The notes: generated by a model from the letters alone, not told the origin. DNA of 64,000 bases from Tenacibaculum agarivorans (GCF_001936575.1 NZ_MSMP01000019.1:1-64000); one strand, 5' to 3'; shown: positions 39,330 to 49,066, counted from the first letter of the stretch. Program-made: numbers and translations.

Positions 39330-41816
39330 ATGAATTCTGAATTTGAAAATTATCAAGTAGAGTTTAAAAAGTTAGATCCTGAGGATTTCCCTATCTTTCT
39401 TGTAGGTCAGAAGAGTATTATTCAGCCAAACTCTGAAGGATATATAAATGATGCTATTCAATCTAAAATAGATTTAGAAGAAAAAAATACAGTAGTAATA
39501 AATGCTGCTGTAGGTCAAGGAAAAACCTACTCTATTATTGAAATAGTAAAACAGTATTATCAATCTGAACAAGATTATTTAATTTTTATAGCTTCACCTT
39601 TTATAAGTCTAGTTAAACAGTATGTAGACAACTTACAATCACAGGTAAACATACCACAAGAAAAGATATTTAGTTACGAAAATATTGGAGAAGAAGAATA
39701 TAATGAAGAAGACTTACCAACCTATTTAGATAAGCCCATCCATATAATTACAGCTAATACTCTATTAGGAAACCCAGGAGAAGAAGGCTTTAGGCATTCT
39801 GAGGAGAAAAGAATATATTTAAGTAATTTATCTAGTTTCTGTGAGGCTAAAAGAGTACCTGTAGTATTTATCTATGATGAAATACATGATTCTTATTATA
39901 ACTTCAAACAGAAATATATTTTCAACCTATGGAAGTGGAAGAATGTAGTCCACAAAAATTTTATAATAAGTGCTACCTATAATGAAGCTTCTAAGGTGGT
40001 GATTGAATATTTAGCTGAACTGACAGATAGAAAGATTCAACTTATAGAGTCAAAAAGAGTCTTATTTCCTGAGAGACAAAGTAAATTATACTTACATTAT
40101 AGTGATGATAATACCTTTAATGTAGAAACTAGAGAAATAAAAAATACTATTGAACAATTGGTGGCTAGAGGTAAGCAAATTGATATTCTTTGTTATTCTA
40201 AATCACTTTCTAAAAATATTGTTAGTCCACGAAGTGATCTAGGAAAGTTATTAAATGAAACTTTTGGAGAGATTCAAGACTGTACATCAATTACAAAAGA
40301 AGATAGAACTATACCTGAAAATAGGTATGATAATACTAAATGTAATGTAGGAACTAACTTTAAAACAGGGGTTAGTATTAAAAAAGAGAACCATGCTTTT
40401 GTGATTATTTTACCTCCTAGTAGTAGTGAAAAAGGTTATATAAATAAGTACGGAATATTTTCAGGGGGAATTAACTCTGTAATACAAGCCCTAGCTAGAC
40501 AAAGGTATGTTGAGAATACCCAAAATGAAATTCATATAATCTTATCCAAACCCAATGAGTTTGATTATAGTTCACTTGATTATACTTCTATGAGGAATGA
40601 ACAGAAAGTTCAATTTAAAAGCCTTTATGACAGAGTAGTTCAAAGAGGAAATTACTTAGTAGAATACAAAGATTTAAATGTACAGGAAGCCTATTTGAGA
40701 AACTTCTATGAACAAGAACTAAAAGGTTATTTATCCACACAAATTGAGGTAGTGAATTCAATTGATAGAAATGGATTACCTAAACTAGAATTTCCAGATT
40801 ATAAAACTTTTGTACTGGAAGATGGGGAAGATTATCTAGCTAATAATTACCCTATCTATGGAGAAGATATTAGCAGTTATGTAACCTTTGCTGCAATAAC
40901 CAATCAGTTTGTTAATTGTAAACTACAGAATATTTTAGCTAGTAGAACATTATTTTTTACAGAAGAGAATATAAATAGTGAATTAATAGCCTTCTATGAT
41001 TCTAATAATTTAGAAATAAAACTAAGTCCATTTATTACTTATGGGAACTTTAGTATCTATTATTATACTTTAAAGGATATACTACTTAAAAGGTCACTAT
41101 TAAAGTTTAAAAGAGTTAACTCTAATAAATATCAAAGTGATAAAATTACATTAAAAATCTTTGAAAAGTACTTGTTAACTGTAGCCAGGAGATGGTATTT
41201 TGGAGTTCAGCAACAAGAAGAATATACAAGGGCAGATTATTTATCTGATGGTATAGAAGTAGCTTTAGAATTAGACCCTAATAATATCACAGATGAAGTT
41301 TCTAAGAATAGAGTATTGTTATTTAGAGCAATAGGTCATTTTAAGAAGAAACTAATAGAGAATATACATGAGTATACTTCAAGAGGCAAACATTACTATT
41401 ATATAAGGGTTGATAACAATTTTGGACTGGATAACACAGACTTAAGTATGTTGGAGCAAATACAGTCATTAATACAGTATGATGATTTCTTATCTCAAGA
41501 TATTTATAATTTTAGAAGAAGTATTCTTAACAAACCCGCAAGCAAACAGATTAACTCATTATATAAGATTTTAAAAAGTGATTTATTAGAACTAGGAGCT
41601 AAACATGAGCCTTCAATTAATGGTACTAAATGTAGGGTAAAAGAAGTAGTTACTGTGAGGTTAGTAAATCCATACCCAATAAATTTCCTTAGTCCTCAAT
41701 TAGATTTAGATAGAAAAAGGCAAGATGAAATTGACTTAGTAGGAGAAGAAGTTTATAATGAAATGCAAACCGAATTAAATACTATATTAAGTGATCTAAA
41801 TCCTTTTGATTTATAA
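39330..41816 (+). CDS. SF2 helicase-like protein
   Basis: 828 residues. Motif I VINAAVGQGKTYSI, motif II VFIYDEIHDSYY, motif III ISATYNEAS and a motif VI-like QALARQRYV support a superfamily 2 helicase core in residues 40-410. The C-terminal 400 residues are unrecognised. It is co-transcribed with the HEPN-like gene (2-bp gap). It may serve element replication or be half of a two-gene defence unit; the sequence does not decide. Confidence 0.75.
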   Translation: MNSEFENYQVEFKKLDPEDFPIFLVGQKSIIQPNSEGYINDAIQSKIDLEEKNTVVINAAVGQGKTYSIIEIVKQYYQSEQDYLIFIASPFISLVKQYVDNLQSQVNIPQEKIFSYENIGEEEYNEEDLPTYLDKPIHIITANTLLGNPGEEGFRHSEEKRIYLSNLSSFCEAKRVPVVFIYDEIHDSYYNFKQKYIFNLWKWKNVVHKNFIISATYNEASKVVIEYLAELTDRKIQLIESKRVLFPERQSKLYLHYSDDNTFNVETREIKNTIEQLVARGKQIDILCYSKSLSKNIVSPRSDLGKLLNETFGEIQDCTSITKEDRTIPENRYDNTKCNVGTNFKTGVSIKKENHAFVIILPPSSSEKGYINKYGIFSGGINSVIQALARQRYVENTQNEIHIILSKPNEFDYSSLDYTSMRNEQKVQFKSLYDRVVQRGNYLVEYKDLNVQEAYLRNFYEQELKGYLSTQIEVVNSIDRNGLPKLEFPDYKTFVLEDGEDYLANNYPIYGEDISSYVTFAAITNQFVNCKLQNILASRTLFFTEENINSELIAFYDSNNLEIKLSPFITYGNFSIYYYTLKDILLKRSLLKFKRVNSNKYQSDKITLKIFEKYLLTVARRWYFGVQQQEEYTRADYLSDGIEVALELDPNNITDEVSKNRVLLFRAIGHFKKKLIENIHEYTSRGKHYYYIRVDNNFGLDNTDLSMLEQIQSLIQYDDFLSQDIYNFRRSILNKPASKQINSLYKILKSDLLELGAKHEPSINGTKCRVKEVVTVRLVNPYPINFLSPQLDLDRKRQDEIDLVGEEVYNEMQTELNTILSDLNPFDL

Positions 41817-42194
41817 AAGTCCACTTTTTTGTTTTTACTATATATAAGCAGATAGAAAAAGTTGACTTTTGAATATATACTATATATTAATTTGAATAAT
41901 CTTTACTTTACTAGAAGAACGAGAATAAGTGGTATATAGTACTGCTATGTAAAAACATTGGAGCAACTTACAAAAGTTACCTCCCCTCTCTTAGAAACAC
42001 ACCCCACCTCAAAATACTGAAGTCTTTTCAGGTTTTTCTTTCAGAAACCTGACAGGGCAAAATTACGTAAAAATTTTTTAATAATCAAGTTTTAATAATA
42101 AAAAAACGAGTTTATTTTATTGTTAATCAGTGTTTTATGTTAATTTTTATCTTAATTATTTTTAATAAAAATATTAAACTTAAATAAATAATTT
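41817..42194. other. 378-bp gene-free stretch with hairpins
   Basis: No convincing coding sequence. TCAGGTTT 42028-42035 pairs with AAACCTGA 42045-42052 (8 bp), and AACTT-ACAA-AAGTT lies near 41968. The rest is very A/T-rich and probably carries the promoter of the next gene. Confidence 0.5.
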
Positions 42195-43067
42195 ATGCAA
42201 TTAAAACAAAGCAAAAAACAAAATATAAAGCTCCGAATAGGTATTTCAGGAGCTAGTGGATTTGGTAAAACATATTCATCATTATTATTAGCTTTCGGAA
42301 TTACTCAAGATTGGAGTAAAATAGCTGTTATTGATACAGAAAATTCTTCTGCTTCCTTGTATTCAGATTTAGGAAATTTTAATGTAGTGGATTTGCAAGC
42401 TCCTTACAGTCCTGAGAGATATAGAGAAGCAATAGAGCTGTGCGAAAAAGCTAACATGGAAGTAATTATAGTAGATTCAATAAGTCACGAATGGAATGGA
42501 GCAGGAGGTTGTTTACAAATACATGAACTATTAGGAGGAAGATGGCAGGATTGGAAAGATGTAACACCAAGACATCAAGCTTTCATAGATGAAATTCTAC
42601 AATCTACCAGTCACATTATAACTACTACTAGAAGAAAAACAGATTACTCTTTAGATACAGGAAGTAATGGTAAGACTAAAGTAGTGAAACATGGTACTAA
42701 AGAAGTGACACGTGAAGGTTTTGAGTATGAGTTAACATTAAACTTTGAAATAGTTAATGATAAACACTTAGCAAAGGCTAGTAAAGACAGAACTGGTTTG
42801 TTTATGAATAAACCTGAGTTTGTAATTTCTTCTGAAACAGGAGAGAAGTTGTTAAAATGGTGTAATGCTAAATCATTAACAGTGCAAGAAATGTTAAAAA
42901 AGATTAGAGAGTGTCTATCTCTTTCTGAGTTAACTAAGCTTTATAATGAAAACACAAAGTACCAACAAACCTTGCAACCACAATTTAAAGCTAAAAAAGA
43001 AGAATTAGAAAAGTTAATTAATTTACCAAAACTAAATAAAAATGGAACTACAGTTAATTCCTACTAG
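42195..43067 (+). CDS. RecA-fold ATPase (AAA_24 phage/plasmid nucleotide-binding type)
   Basis: 290 residues. Walker A GISGASGFGKTYSSLL, Walker B-like MEVIIVDSISHEW, and IITTTRRKTDY resemble AAA_24 ATPases used by phages and plasmids beside recombination or replication genes. The C-terminal 60 residues are helical. Its stop overlaps the following gene by 26 bp. Likely role: DNA metabolism of the element. Confidence 0.75.
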   Translation: MQLKQSKKQNIKLRIGISGASGFGKTYSSLLLAFGITQDWSKIAVIDTENSSASLYSDLGNFNVVDLQAPYSPERYREAIELCEKANMEVIIVDSISHEWNGAGGCLQIHELLGGRWQDWKDVTPRHQAFIDEILQSTSHIITTTRRKTDYSLDTGSNGKTKVVKHGTKEVTREGFEYELTLNFEIVNDKHLAKASKDRTGLFMNKPEFVISSETGEKLLKWCNAKSLTVQEMLKKIRECLSLSELTKLYNENTKYQQTLQPQFKAKKEELEKLINLPKLNKNGTTVNSY

Positions 43068-44043
43068 GGATAAAGTAGATTTTAAAAAAACTACTAACAT
43101 AATAGAGTATAGTGATATTATATTTAATAAATCTCCTTTTATAGAAGCTAATACCAAGAGTGTTAGTCTTTCTCATTTAAAAGAGAAATGCATTATTCCT
43201 GTTTTCTCAAAAGATAATGAAAGAACTATCAGTCATCATGAATTCATAGAAGTTGTTTGTGATGTAGTAAACTCTATTTTTCCTCAAAATGTCATATCAG
43301 AGCCTGAGATTAGAGTTTCTCATCAAATTAAAGGTAGAGTTCCTACAGCTATAAATAAAGCTGCTAATGAACTCTTAGAACATGAGAAAACTATTTATTA
43401 TGAAAGAATGGCATTTATCATAAGAATTCCAAGTATAACAGATACTATAAATGGAAATAGAATTTCTTTGACACTAGGAGGAGTGAGAGCTTACAATCAA
43501 GAGAATTTATATAGTAAGAAAACAATAGAAAAATTTAAGTTTTTTATAGGTTTTCAAAATCAAGTATGCTGTAATTTATGTGTGAGTTCAGATGGATTTG
43601 TAGATGAAATAAGAGTAGGTTCTTATTCTGAATTAAGAGCTAAAATAGCTACTGTGATAGAAAGCTATCAAGCAGAAAGACATATTAAACAAATGAAAGA
43701 ACTTACTCAATATAAGCTTACGGAGAAACAATTTGCTCAACTGATAGGAAGGATGAGGTTATATAATTACCTTCCTAAAGAAGAAAAGGCTATTATACCA
43801 TCTCTAAATCTAAATGATGGTCAAGTTTCTACTATAGCTAAAGATTTTTATCAAGATGAAAGATTTTGTAAAGATGAAGATAATACTATCAATTTATGGA
43901 ATGTTTATAATCTCTTTACATCAGCTAACAAGAGTAGTTATATAGACACTTTTCTAGGTAGAAATAGTAATGCTTTTGAATTTACTCAAGGTTTAATAAC
44001 AGTATTTAATGGTAGTAGAATTTATCATTGGTTTTTAGGATGA
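43042..44043 (+). CDS. DUF3871-like protein
   Basis: 333 residues. Size, position after an element ATPase, and the segments IPVFSKDNERTISHHEFIEVV, MAFIIRIPSI and LTLGGVRAYN suggest the DUF3871 family of Bacteroidota mobile elements, related in style to DUF932 plasmid proteins. The SHHEFIEVV region could be a metal or DNA contact. Function unknown. Overlaps the ATPase gene, so co-translated. Confidence 0.6.
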   Translation: MELQLIPTRDKVDFKKTTNIIEYSDIIFNKSPFIEANTKSVSLSHLKEKCIIPVFSKDNERTISHHEFIEVVCDVVNSIFPQNVISEPEIRVSHQIKGRVPTAINKAANELLEHEKTIYYERMAFIIRIPSITDTINGNRISLTLGGVRAYNQENLYSKKTIEKFKFFIGFQNQVCCNLCVSSDGFVDEIRVGSYSELRAKIATVIESYQAERHIKQMKELTQYKLTEKQFAQLIGRMRLYNYLPKEEKAIIPSLNLNDGQVSTIAKDFYQDERFCKDEDNTINLWNVYNLFTSANKSSYIDTFLGRNSNAFEFTQGLITVFNGSRIYHWFLG

Positions 44044-44078
44044 TATATAGCATTTTCTATGATTTTAAAGTTTCATTT

Positions 44079-45920
44079 TTAATTAGGTATGAAGCCTTTT
44101 CGTAATGAATTCGTTGAGCTACCAAATTTTATGTAATTAATTTTACTAATTATATCTTTAGGTGGTTCTTCATTTTCAAGAATTATTGTCTGCTTTACTT
44201 TTGTAGAATTATAAATATACCTATAAAAATCCATAGCCATGTCTTCAGGAATTCCTTCACCATTTGCTTCTGGTTTTTTATAAGTTACTAAAGGAGAATC
44301 TAAAATAGGAACACTTAATTTGTATGATTTATTTTGTAAATATTCTTGAATTGCAATTATGAAACTAGCATAAATTATAGCTCTAACACCTTTACCAGAT
44401 AATCCTCTATTTTCACCTGAGATGGAGAAATCTACTGTGTTGGAGTTGTAGTTTACAGAACTTAAATTTGGAAGGTTAATTCCTTTTAAAACATTCTTAA
44501 AATTATCTAAGAACTTAGTCATTGAAGAATCATCAATGCTGTCATATTTTTTCTTTTGATTAGCAGTTTTAATATCATTATTTAATTCAATTGTTTTACC
44601 AGAGTATTTCTTAATGTCTTTTTTTAGTTTTACAATATGTTTTAGATTATTTCTTTTGATAATTAAATCTTGAGTAATCTTATAAACATTATTCATTTCA
44701 TTACCTATGCCTTTCTCTAATTCTATATCTATTTTTTTTATTTGATTATTTAGGTCAGAAACCTTTTTTTCTAAAATAGAAATATCATTTTTCATTAAGA
44801 TTTGAGAGCTTTTTAGCTCTAATATTAACTTTTCTATTTTATGTATTTCTGATTCACAAGAAAGTATAATATTATTTATTTCTGTTTCATCACAGTTTTC
44901 TGTTATTTTATTTTTGCATAAAGGACAGTTTTTATCATTTGAATGACTGTTGTCTTTTAATAATATACTTGCCTCAATCGTTGATTTTAATCTATTTATA
45001 TCTGTAGAATACTGTTCTTCTAATATATTAGAACGTTCAAACAGTTCTTCTAGTATTTTAAATTTAGATTTATGTTTATCTAGTTTAGATGTTAAAGAGT
45101 ACCGGATTTGTTCTTTTGAGTTAAATTCTTTTTGAAGTTTTATAAAGTTATCATTAAAAGATTTAAAGTTTGTGTCAATTTTACCTATTTGTTCTTCAAG
45201 TATTTCCGTATTTGCGTTGTGATATTCAGTGGGTATTTCCTCGTTTAAATCTTTTATAAGATCATTTAGAACTTCAACTCTTCCTTTCCTATTATTTATT
45301 TGTTGTTTATCTAATTTTTGAATTACATCACCATCATCTTTACCTGATATAATTAATTTAAAGGTATTCAAATCTATAGTTTGATTTGTTTTACCTCTAG
45401 TTTGAATCAAAGAGTCTTCAGTAATTATTTCTTTCTCATTAACTAATATAAAATTAATAAGATCTCTATATGATAAGCTTTTTGTTTTACCAGAAGCATT
45501 TTTTCGAATTCTTTTACCTTGTAAATTATTCAGTTTTAGTAGAAAAAAAGAAATAGTATCTTCTTTATATTCATTATGTTTTCTTTTTAGAACTTTATAA
45601 TCATTGTCATTAGGTAATATGTTTTCTAATTTCTTATTAAATAGTTTAATATCGCCTCCTATTAAGTCACTTTTTAATGTGTAACTATTTCTGTTCAAAT
45701 CAATAATCTCAAGATATATTGAGTTGTACTCGCGCGCTTCCTTAATCTGTTTTGGGGAAGTATTAGCCCCAAGCATATAGTTGATACATTGAAATATAAA
45801 TGTTTTACCACAGTTTGATGGTCCAACAATTACATTTAAACCTTCTTTGAATTTTATTGTTGCTTGTTTTTTTGAATAAGAAGATAATCTTAGCTCATTT
45901 ATTATAAATCCAAAATTCAT
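44079..45920 (-). CDS. ABC-three-component system ATPase (SMC/Rad50-like)
   Basis: 613 residues. Walker A GLNVIVGPSNCGKTFIFQC near residue 31, two long coiled coils separated by a Rad50-type zinc hook NCPLCKNKI, ABC signature RGLSGKGVRAI and Walker B/D-loop SVPILDSPLVTYKKPE. This is the SMC-like ATPase of ABC-3C conflict systems. The gene starts 1 bp after the middle-component gene, downstream in the same operon. It is expected to sense foreign nucleic acid and license the nuclease. Confidence 0.85.
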   Translation of the reverse strand: MNFGFIINELRLSSYSKKQATIKFKEGLNVIVGPSNCGKTFIFQCINYMLGANTSPKQIKEAREYNSIYLEIIDLNRNSYTLKSDLIGGDIKLFNKKLENILPNDNDYKVLKRKHNEYKEDTISFFLLKLNNLQGKRIRKNASGKTKSLSYRDLINFILVNEKEIITEDSLIQTRGKTNQTIDLNTFKLIISGKDDGDVIQKLDKQQINNRKGRVEVLNDLIKDLNEEIPTEYHNANTEILEEQIGKIDTNFKSFNDNFIKLQKEFNSKEQIRYSLTSKLDKHKSKFKILEELFERSNILEEQYSTDINRLKSTIEASILLKDNSHSNDKNCPLCKNKITENCDETEINNIILSCESEIHKIEKLILELKSSQILMKNDISILEKKVSDLNNQIKKIDIELEKGIGNEMNNVYKITQDLIIKRNNLKHIVKLKKDIKKYSGKTIELNNDIKTANQKKKYDSIDDSSMTKFLDNFKNVLKGINLPNLSSVNYNSNTVDFSISGENRGLSGKGVRAIIYASFIIAIQEYLQNKSYKLSVPILDSPLVTYKKPEANGEGIPEDMAMDFYRYIYNSTKVKQTIILENEEPPKDIISKINYIKFGSSTNSLRKGFIPN

Positions 45921-46397
45921 TTAGTTTAAGATTTCGAGGTTATATTCATTATTTATGAATTCTAATTTTTCTTTTGCAATTGTTTTTAGTTCTTCTAAGT
46001 TGTATTTTGAAAAAGTATTAACAACCCATGTAACTTTGTTTTTTATTTGTAAAGAATAACTTTCACTTAAATTATCTAAAAAAGGAGTAGAGTTTTCACT
46101 AGCTTTATATTGAATCCCATCTCTTGAATAAAATGTATCGATTAAATTTTTACTTAAAAATAAGTTTATACCATTTTGAGTAATATTTCTTCTAACATAA
46201 AATTCTCCAAACCTATAAGGAACAGGAGGGTGTATACTTTTTTGAGTCTCATCAACATCAGCTGAATGAATAGTAAAATAGTCTAAATAAATTATTTTTT
46301 CTATGGATAAAGGTTCTGGGAAAATTTCATTTAGTAAGAATAAAACTCTTAATCCAGATTCTATTTCGTTATTGAAAGGTGAGGTTTTATTTTTCAT
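45921..46397 (-). CDS. ABC-three-component system middle component
   Basis: 158 residues, winged-helix-like. SPFNNEIESGLRVLFLLNEIFPEPLSIEKIIYLDYF shape, then HSADVDETQKSIHPPVPYRFGEF and a wing YYARRDG-like turn (FYSRDGIQYKAS). This matches the small middle component found between the ABC ATPase and effector genes in ABC-3C systems. It overlaps the effector gene by 11 bp and abuts the ATPase gene. Confidence 0.8.
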   Translation of the reverse strand: MKNKTSPFNNEIESGLRVLFLLNEIFPEPLSIEKIIYLDYFTIHSADVDETQKSIHPPVPYRFGEFYVRRNITQNGINLFLSKNLIDTFYSRDGIQYKASENSTPFLDNLSESYSLQIKNKVTWVVNTFSKYNLEELKTIAKEKLEFINNEYNLEILN

Positions 46398-47460
46398 TTG
46401 CTACCCAAAATATTTTTCCATCATTTACTAATTGATGACAAACCCCAACTTTATCATTTAAGATTATAACATCTTTAAGTGGGTTTGAAGAGATTGTAAT
46501 TTTTCTAACTTCTTTTTCTACTTCTATAACTTTTTTAAAATCATTATCATAATTTTCTTCAGTCATGTCAATAATTGAACTATAAATTTCTTCTTGAAAA
46601 CTTTCAAATGTATTTACAGGGAGACTATCTCTAGAAAAGTTTCTCAATTGTTCTGAATGATGAAAACTTAATCTAGCTCTGTTAAAATGTTTGTAGTGCT
46701 TTTCATCAAGTTCTTCAGGTTTAGAGTCTTCCTTCTTAGACTCTGAATTATAAGCTTTAATTAGTTGGTTGACATAGACTATTTCTTCTTTTTGTATATT
46801 TTTAGGAATCTTCTTTTCATTTAGTTTTTCTCTTTCAGGTAAACCTCCACCGAATCTAACAATATGATTATTATGCTTTTTATGTTCTTCAATTATATCC
46901 TTTGTTGGTATTTTTGAAAAAATACTAAAATCAAAATTATTGAAATATTTTAAGAGATCACCTTCTAACTTAATAGTTGTTTTTGAAATTGAGTCTTGTA
47001 TTTTTTTTCCCCAGTTATTCATAATACTATTTTTAAGCTTATCAGGGTTTATTAGTAAGGATGATAATGAAGTTCCACAGTTTTTAGGAGAAATAAAATA
47101 ATATTTTTCTGGTATAGGATATTCTTTTTTAAAAGTGTAGTAAATTATTTTACCAAACTCAGTATATACTTGAGAGGGCATAAGAGGATTGTCATAGTGT
47201 TTGCATTGATAACAATTCCATTTATAGTTTGGTTTAGTTTTATCACTTATATAGGCTACAACATCTCTTCCCATATCACCAGATCCACCAAACCTTTCAA
47301 TTTCCTTATATTTATTTTTTTTAACTTCTAGCCATTCTTCAATAAATTCTTCCCATTCATCTGGTGAAAATAATTCTATTCTTTTTATAGGAAGTATTCT
47401 TTTTCCGAATGTGGTTTGATATGAAGTAGTATAAGTTTCTTTTGGGACTTTTGGATACAA
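46387..47460 (-). CDS. ABC-three-component effector with Mrr-like nuclease domain
   Basis: 357 residues. Residues 25-130: ERFGGSGDMGRDVVAY then WNCYQCKHYDN give the G-x-GDxGxD...QxK core of PD-(D/E)xK Mrr-type nucleases. The C-terminal 180 residues, with HYKHFNRARLSFHHSEQLRNFSRDSLP, fit the ABC-3C C-terminal domain that docks the effector. First gene of the three-gene operon. Predicted to cleave DNA once the ATPase is triggered. Confidence 0.82.
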   Translation of the reverse strand: MYPKVPKETYTTSYQTTFGKRILPIKRIELFSPDEWEEFIEEWLEVKKNKYKEIERFGGSGDMGRDVVAYISDKTKPNYKWNCYQCKHYDNPLMPSQVYTEFGKIIYYTFKKEYPIPEKYYFISPKNCGTSLSSLLINPDKLKNSIMNNWGKKIQDSISKTTIKLEGDLLKYFNNFDFSIFSKIPTKDIIEEHKKHNNHIVRFGGGLPEREKLNEKKIPKNIQKEEIVYVNQLIKAYNSESKKEDSKPEELDEKHYKHFNRARLSFHHSEQLRNFSRDSLPVNTFESFQEEIYSSIIDMTEENYDNDFKKVIEVEKEVRKITISSNPLKDVIILNDKVGVCHQLVNDGKIFWVANEK

Positions 47461-47605
47461 TTTTCTTTGAGGTTAATTAAATAAGAGTAAATATAATATT
47501 TGAATTTTATAAAAAAAAATTGCACAGACTTTTACTTTCATTGATGTCACTTTCCTAAGTACCCCCACTTATTCTTGATTTTAAAACACCCCGTGGTGTT
47601 TCTCA

Positions 47606-47679
47606 GTAGAAAATATTTTTGAAGCCCTATATGTAAATCCAAAGTGATAACTTTTTTAGAGGGTAGAAACATTTTCTAC
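47606..47679. promoter_or_regulatory. Nested stem structure upstream of 120-residue gene
   Basis: GTAGAAAAT 47606-47614 pairs with ATTTTCTAC 47671-47679; GCCCT 47624-47628 with AGGGT (one G-T); apical AAAGT-GATA-ACTTT 47641-47654. A separate AACACC-CCGT-GGTGTT hairpin precedes it at 47585-47600. Same stacked architecture as the elements at 5-15 kb, in a 253-bp gap. Confidence 0.5.
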
Positions 47680-47713
47680 AGTCAATTTATTTAACAACTA
47701 AAAAATAAAAATT

Positions 47714-48076
47714 ATGGTACAAATTGTAGGTTACAGAGAATGTAACAAGGAAGATGGTTCTAAATTCTATTTATTGCAACTGCAAGGAGGAATTGAAATG
47801 GTAATTAGTAATTCAACAGGGCAATTCTATGCTACAGCTAAAAAAGCTGTAATCTCCTCAACTTTTGATGAATCTACTTGTAAAGCTTTAATAGGAACTC
47901 AAATGAAAGGAAGTATAGTTAAGCAAGAAGTAACTCCTTATGAGTATATCATTAAAGAAACAGGGGAAGAGGTAGTATTAACTCATAAATGGGTTTATAC
48001 ACCAGATGAGGCTCCTAGTATAGAAGGATTATTTAAAGAAGAGGAAAATGTGTTTTCTCAAAATGGATTGAATTAA
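47714..48076 (+). CDS. Small conserved-type element protein
   Basis: 120 residues, strand-rich. QIVGYRECNKEDGSKFYLLQLQGG followed by a helical KALIGTQMKGSIVK and an acidic tail looks like a small OB-like or beta-barrel fold with an acidic C-terminus, reminiscent of ssDNA-binding proteins, but no clear SSB motif is present. Preceded by a nested stem leader. Confidence 0.55.
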   Translation: MVQIVGYRECNKEDGSKFYLLQLQGGIEMVISNSTGQFYATAKKAVISSTFDESTCKALIGTQMKGSIVKQEVTPYEYIIKETGEEVVLTHKWVYTPDEAPSIEGLFKEEENVFSQNGLN

Positions 48077-48089
48077 TGGTGTTTAAAAA

Positions 48090-48137
48090 TGTCCAGTTTC
48101 TGTGGTTACTTTAATAAGTGATTACAAAAACTGGACA
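48090..48137 (+). promoter_or_regulatory. Hairpin upstream of second radC-like gene
   Basis: TGTCCAGTTT 48090-48099 pairs perfectly with AAACTGGACA 48128-48137; inside, GTGGTTACT 48102-48110 pairs with AGTGATTAC 48117-48125 using six standard and three G-T pairs. The wobble pairs favour folding of the plus strand (RNA or ssDNA) over the minus strand. It ends 18 bp before the ATG at 48155. Confidence 0.6.
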
Positions 48138-48154
48138 GTATTTAATTTAAAATT

Positions 48155-48589
48155 ATGGAAGTAACAGAAATAAAGGTTTCGTATTCTAATAATAACAATT
48201 CAAGAATTAAAGTAAAGGGGAGCAACCAAGCATACAAGGTTATAATGGAGAAATGGAATAAAGATTTACTAGAACTCCAAGAAGAAGCTAAGATTATATT
48301 GTTAAACAGAGCAAATGAACTATTAGGTATTTATGAGTTATCTAAAGGAGGAACAAGTTCAACTATTATAGATATAAAATTAGTCTTAAGTGTAGCATTA
48401 AAAACTAATGCACATGGCTTGATACTATTTCACAATCATCCTAGTGGTAACTTAATTCCTAGTAGTTCAGATAGAAGTATTACAGAAAAACTTAAAAAAG
48501 CATGTGAACTAATAGATATTAAACTATTAGATCATTTAATAATAACTAAAGCAGGATATTATAGTTTTTCTGATGAATTAATATTATGA
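48155..48589 (+). CDS. RadC-like JAB-domain protein (second copy)
   Basis: 144 residues. HNHPSGNLIPSSSDRSITEKL and LLDHLIITKAGYYSFSDE give the same JAB metal site and C-terminal signature as the protein at 5441; the N-terminal third differs. Short RadC proteins are common on Bacteroidota mobile elements; molecular role unsettled. Its presence in both adjacent elements, each behind a palindrome, points to a conserved element function. Confidence 0.85.
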   Translation: MEVTEIKVSYSNNNNSRIKVKGSNQAYKVIMEKWNKDLLELQEEAKIILLNRANELLGIYELSKGGTSSTIIDIKLVLSVALKTNAHGLILFHNHPSGNLIPSSSDRSITEKLKKACELIDIKLLDHLIITKAGYYSFSDELIL

Positions 48590-48734
48590 TATATTATTCT
48601 CTATGATGTTAGTGTAAATGAGAGAATATCTATATTAGTCTTATTAAGACAAAAAATATGAATTGAAAAAGATCTATATAATTAATTATAGCTTTTTTTA
48701 GATATATCCTTTTATCCTCACAGAACTATGGAAG

Positions 48735-49004
48735 TTATTCAGTATCAATATCCACAAGAGCAGTTAAAGGAACTTCAAGAGCTTTACTAATTCTATATAG
48801 AGTAAAAAGAGTTGAATTTGTTCTTCCTGATTCAATTCTTGAAACATTAGTAGTATCAAATTTGCCTTGAATTTTTCCAGCTAAATCAACTTGAGATAAT
48901 CCTTTAGATTCTCTTATTGATTGGATTTTGTTACCTACTTTTCTTTGAATAATATCTTTTGAATCTGTTAAATCTTCATTAATCATTGTTGTCATTTTTG
49001 ACAA
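48735..49004 (-). CDS. XRE-family transcriptional regulator
   Basis: 89 residues with a Cro/CI-type HTH: IQSIRESKGLSQVDLAGKI, NVSRIESGRTNSTL and LYRISKALEVPLTALV. A TGTCA-N4-TGACA palindrome overlaps its own start and a second lies in the divergent promoter, so it very likely represses itself and the gene at 49067. Confidence 0.88.
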   Translation of the reverse strand: MSKMTTMINEDLTDSKDIIQRKVGNKIQSIRESKGLSQVDLAGKIQGKFDTTNVSRIESGRTNSTLFTLYRISKALEVPLTALVDIDTE

Positions 49005-49050
49005 GTCAAGAAAAGAGCTATATTTGTTTATTTTAATGTCATATATGACA
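48990..49050. promoter_or_regulatory. Two TGTCA-N4-TGACA operators
   Basis: TGTCATTTTTGACA at 48990-49003 (covering the regulator's start codon) and the perfect palindrome TGTCATATATGACA at 49037-49050, 47 bp apart, between divergent genes. Predicted binding sites of the XRE regulator. Confidence 0.75.
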
Positions 49051-49066
49051 ACTTTTAATTTAATCT

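Noticed and set aside
41817..42194. Replication origin of the 12.5-kb element
   Set aside because: A/T-rich with hairpins, but no iterons or Rep-type gene supports it.
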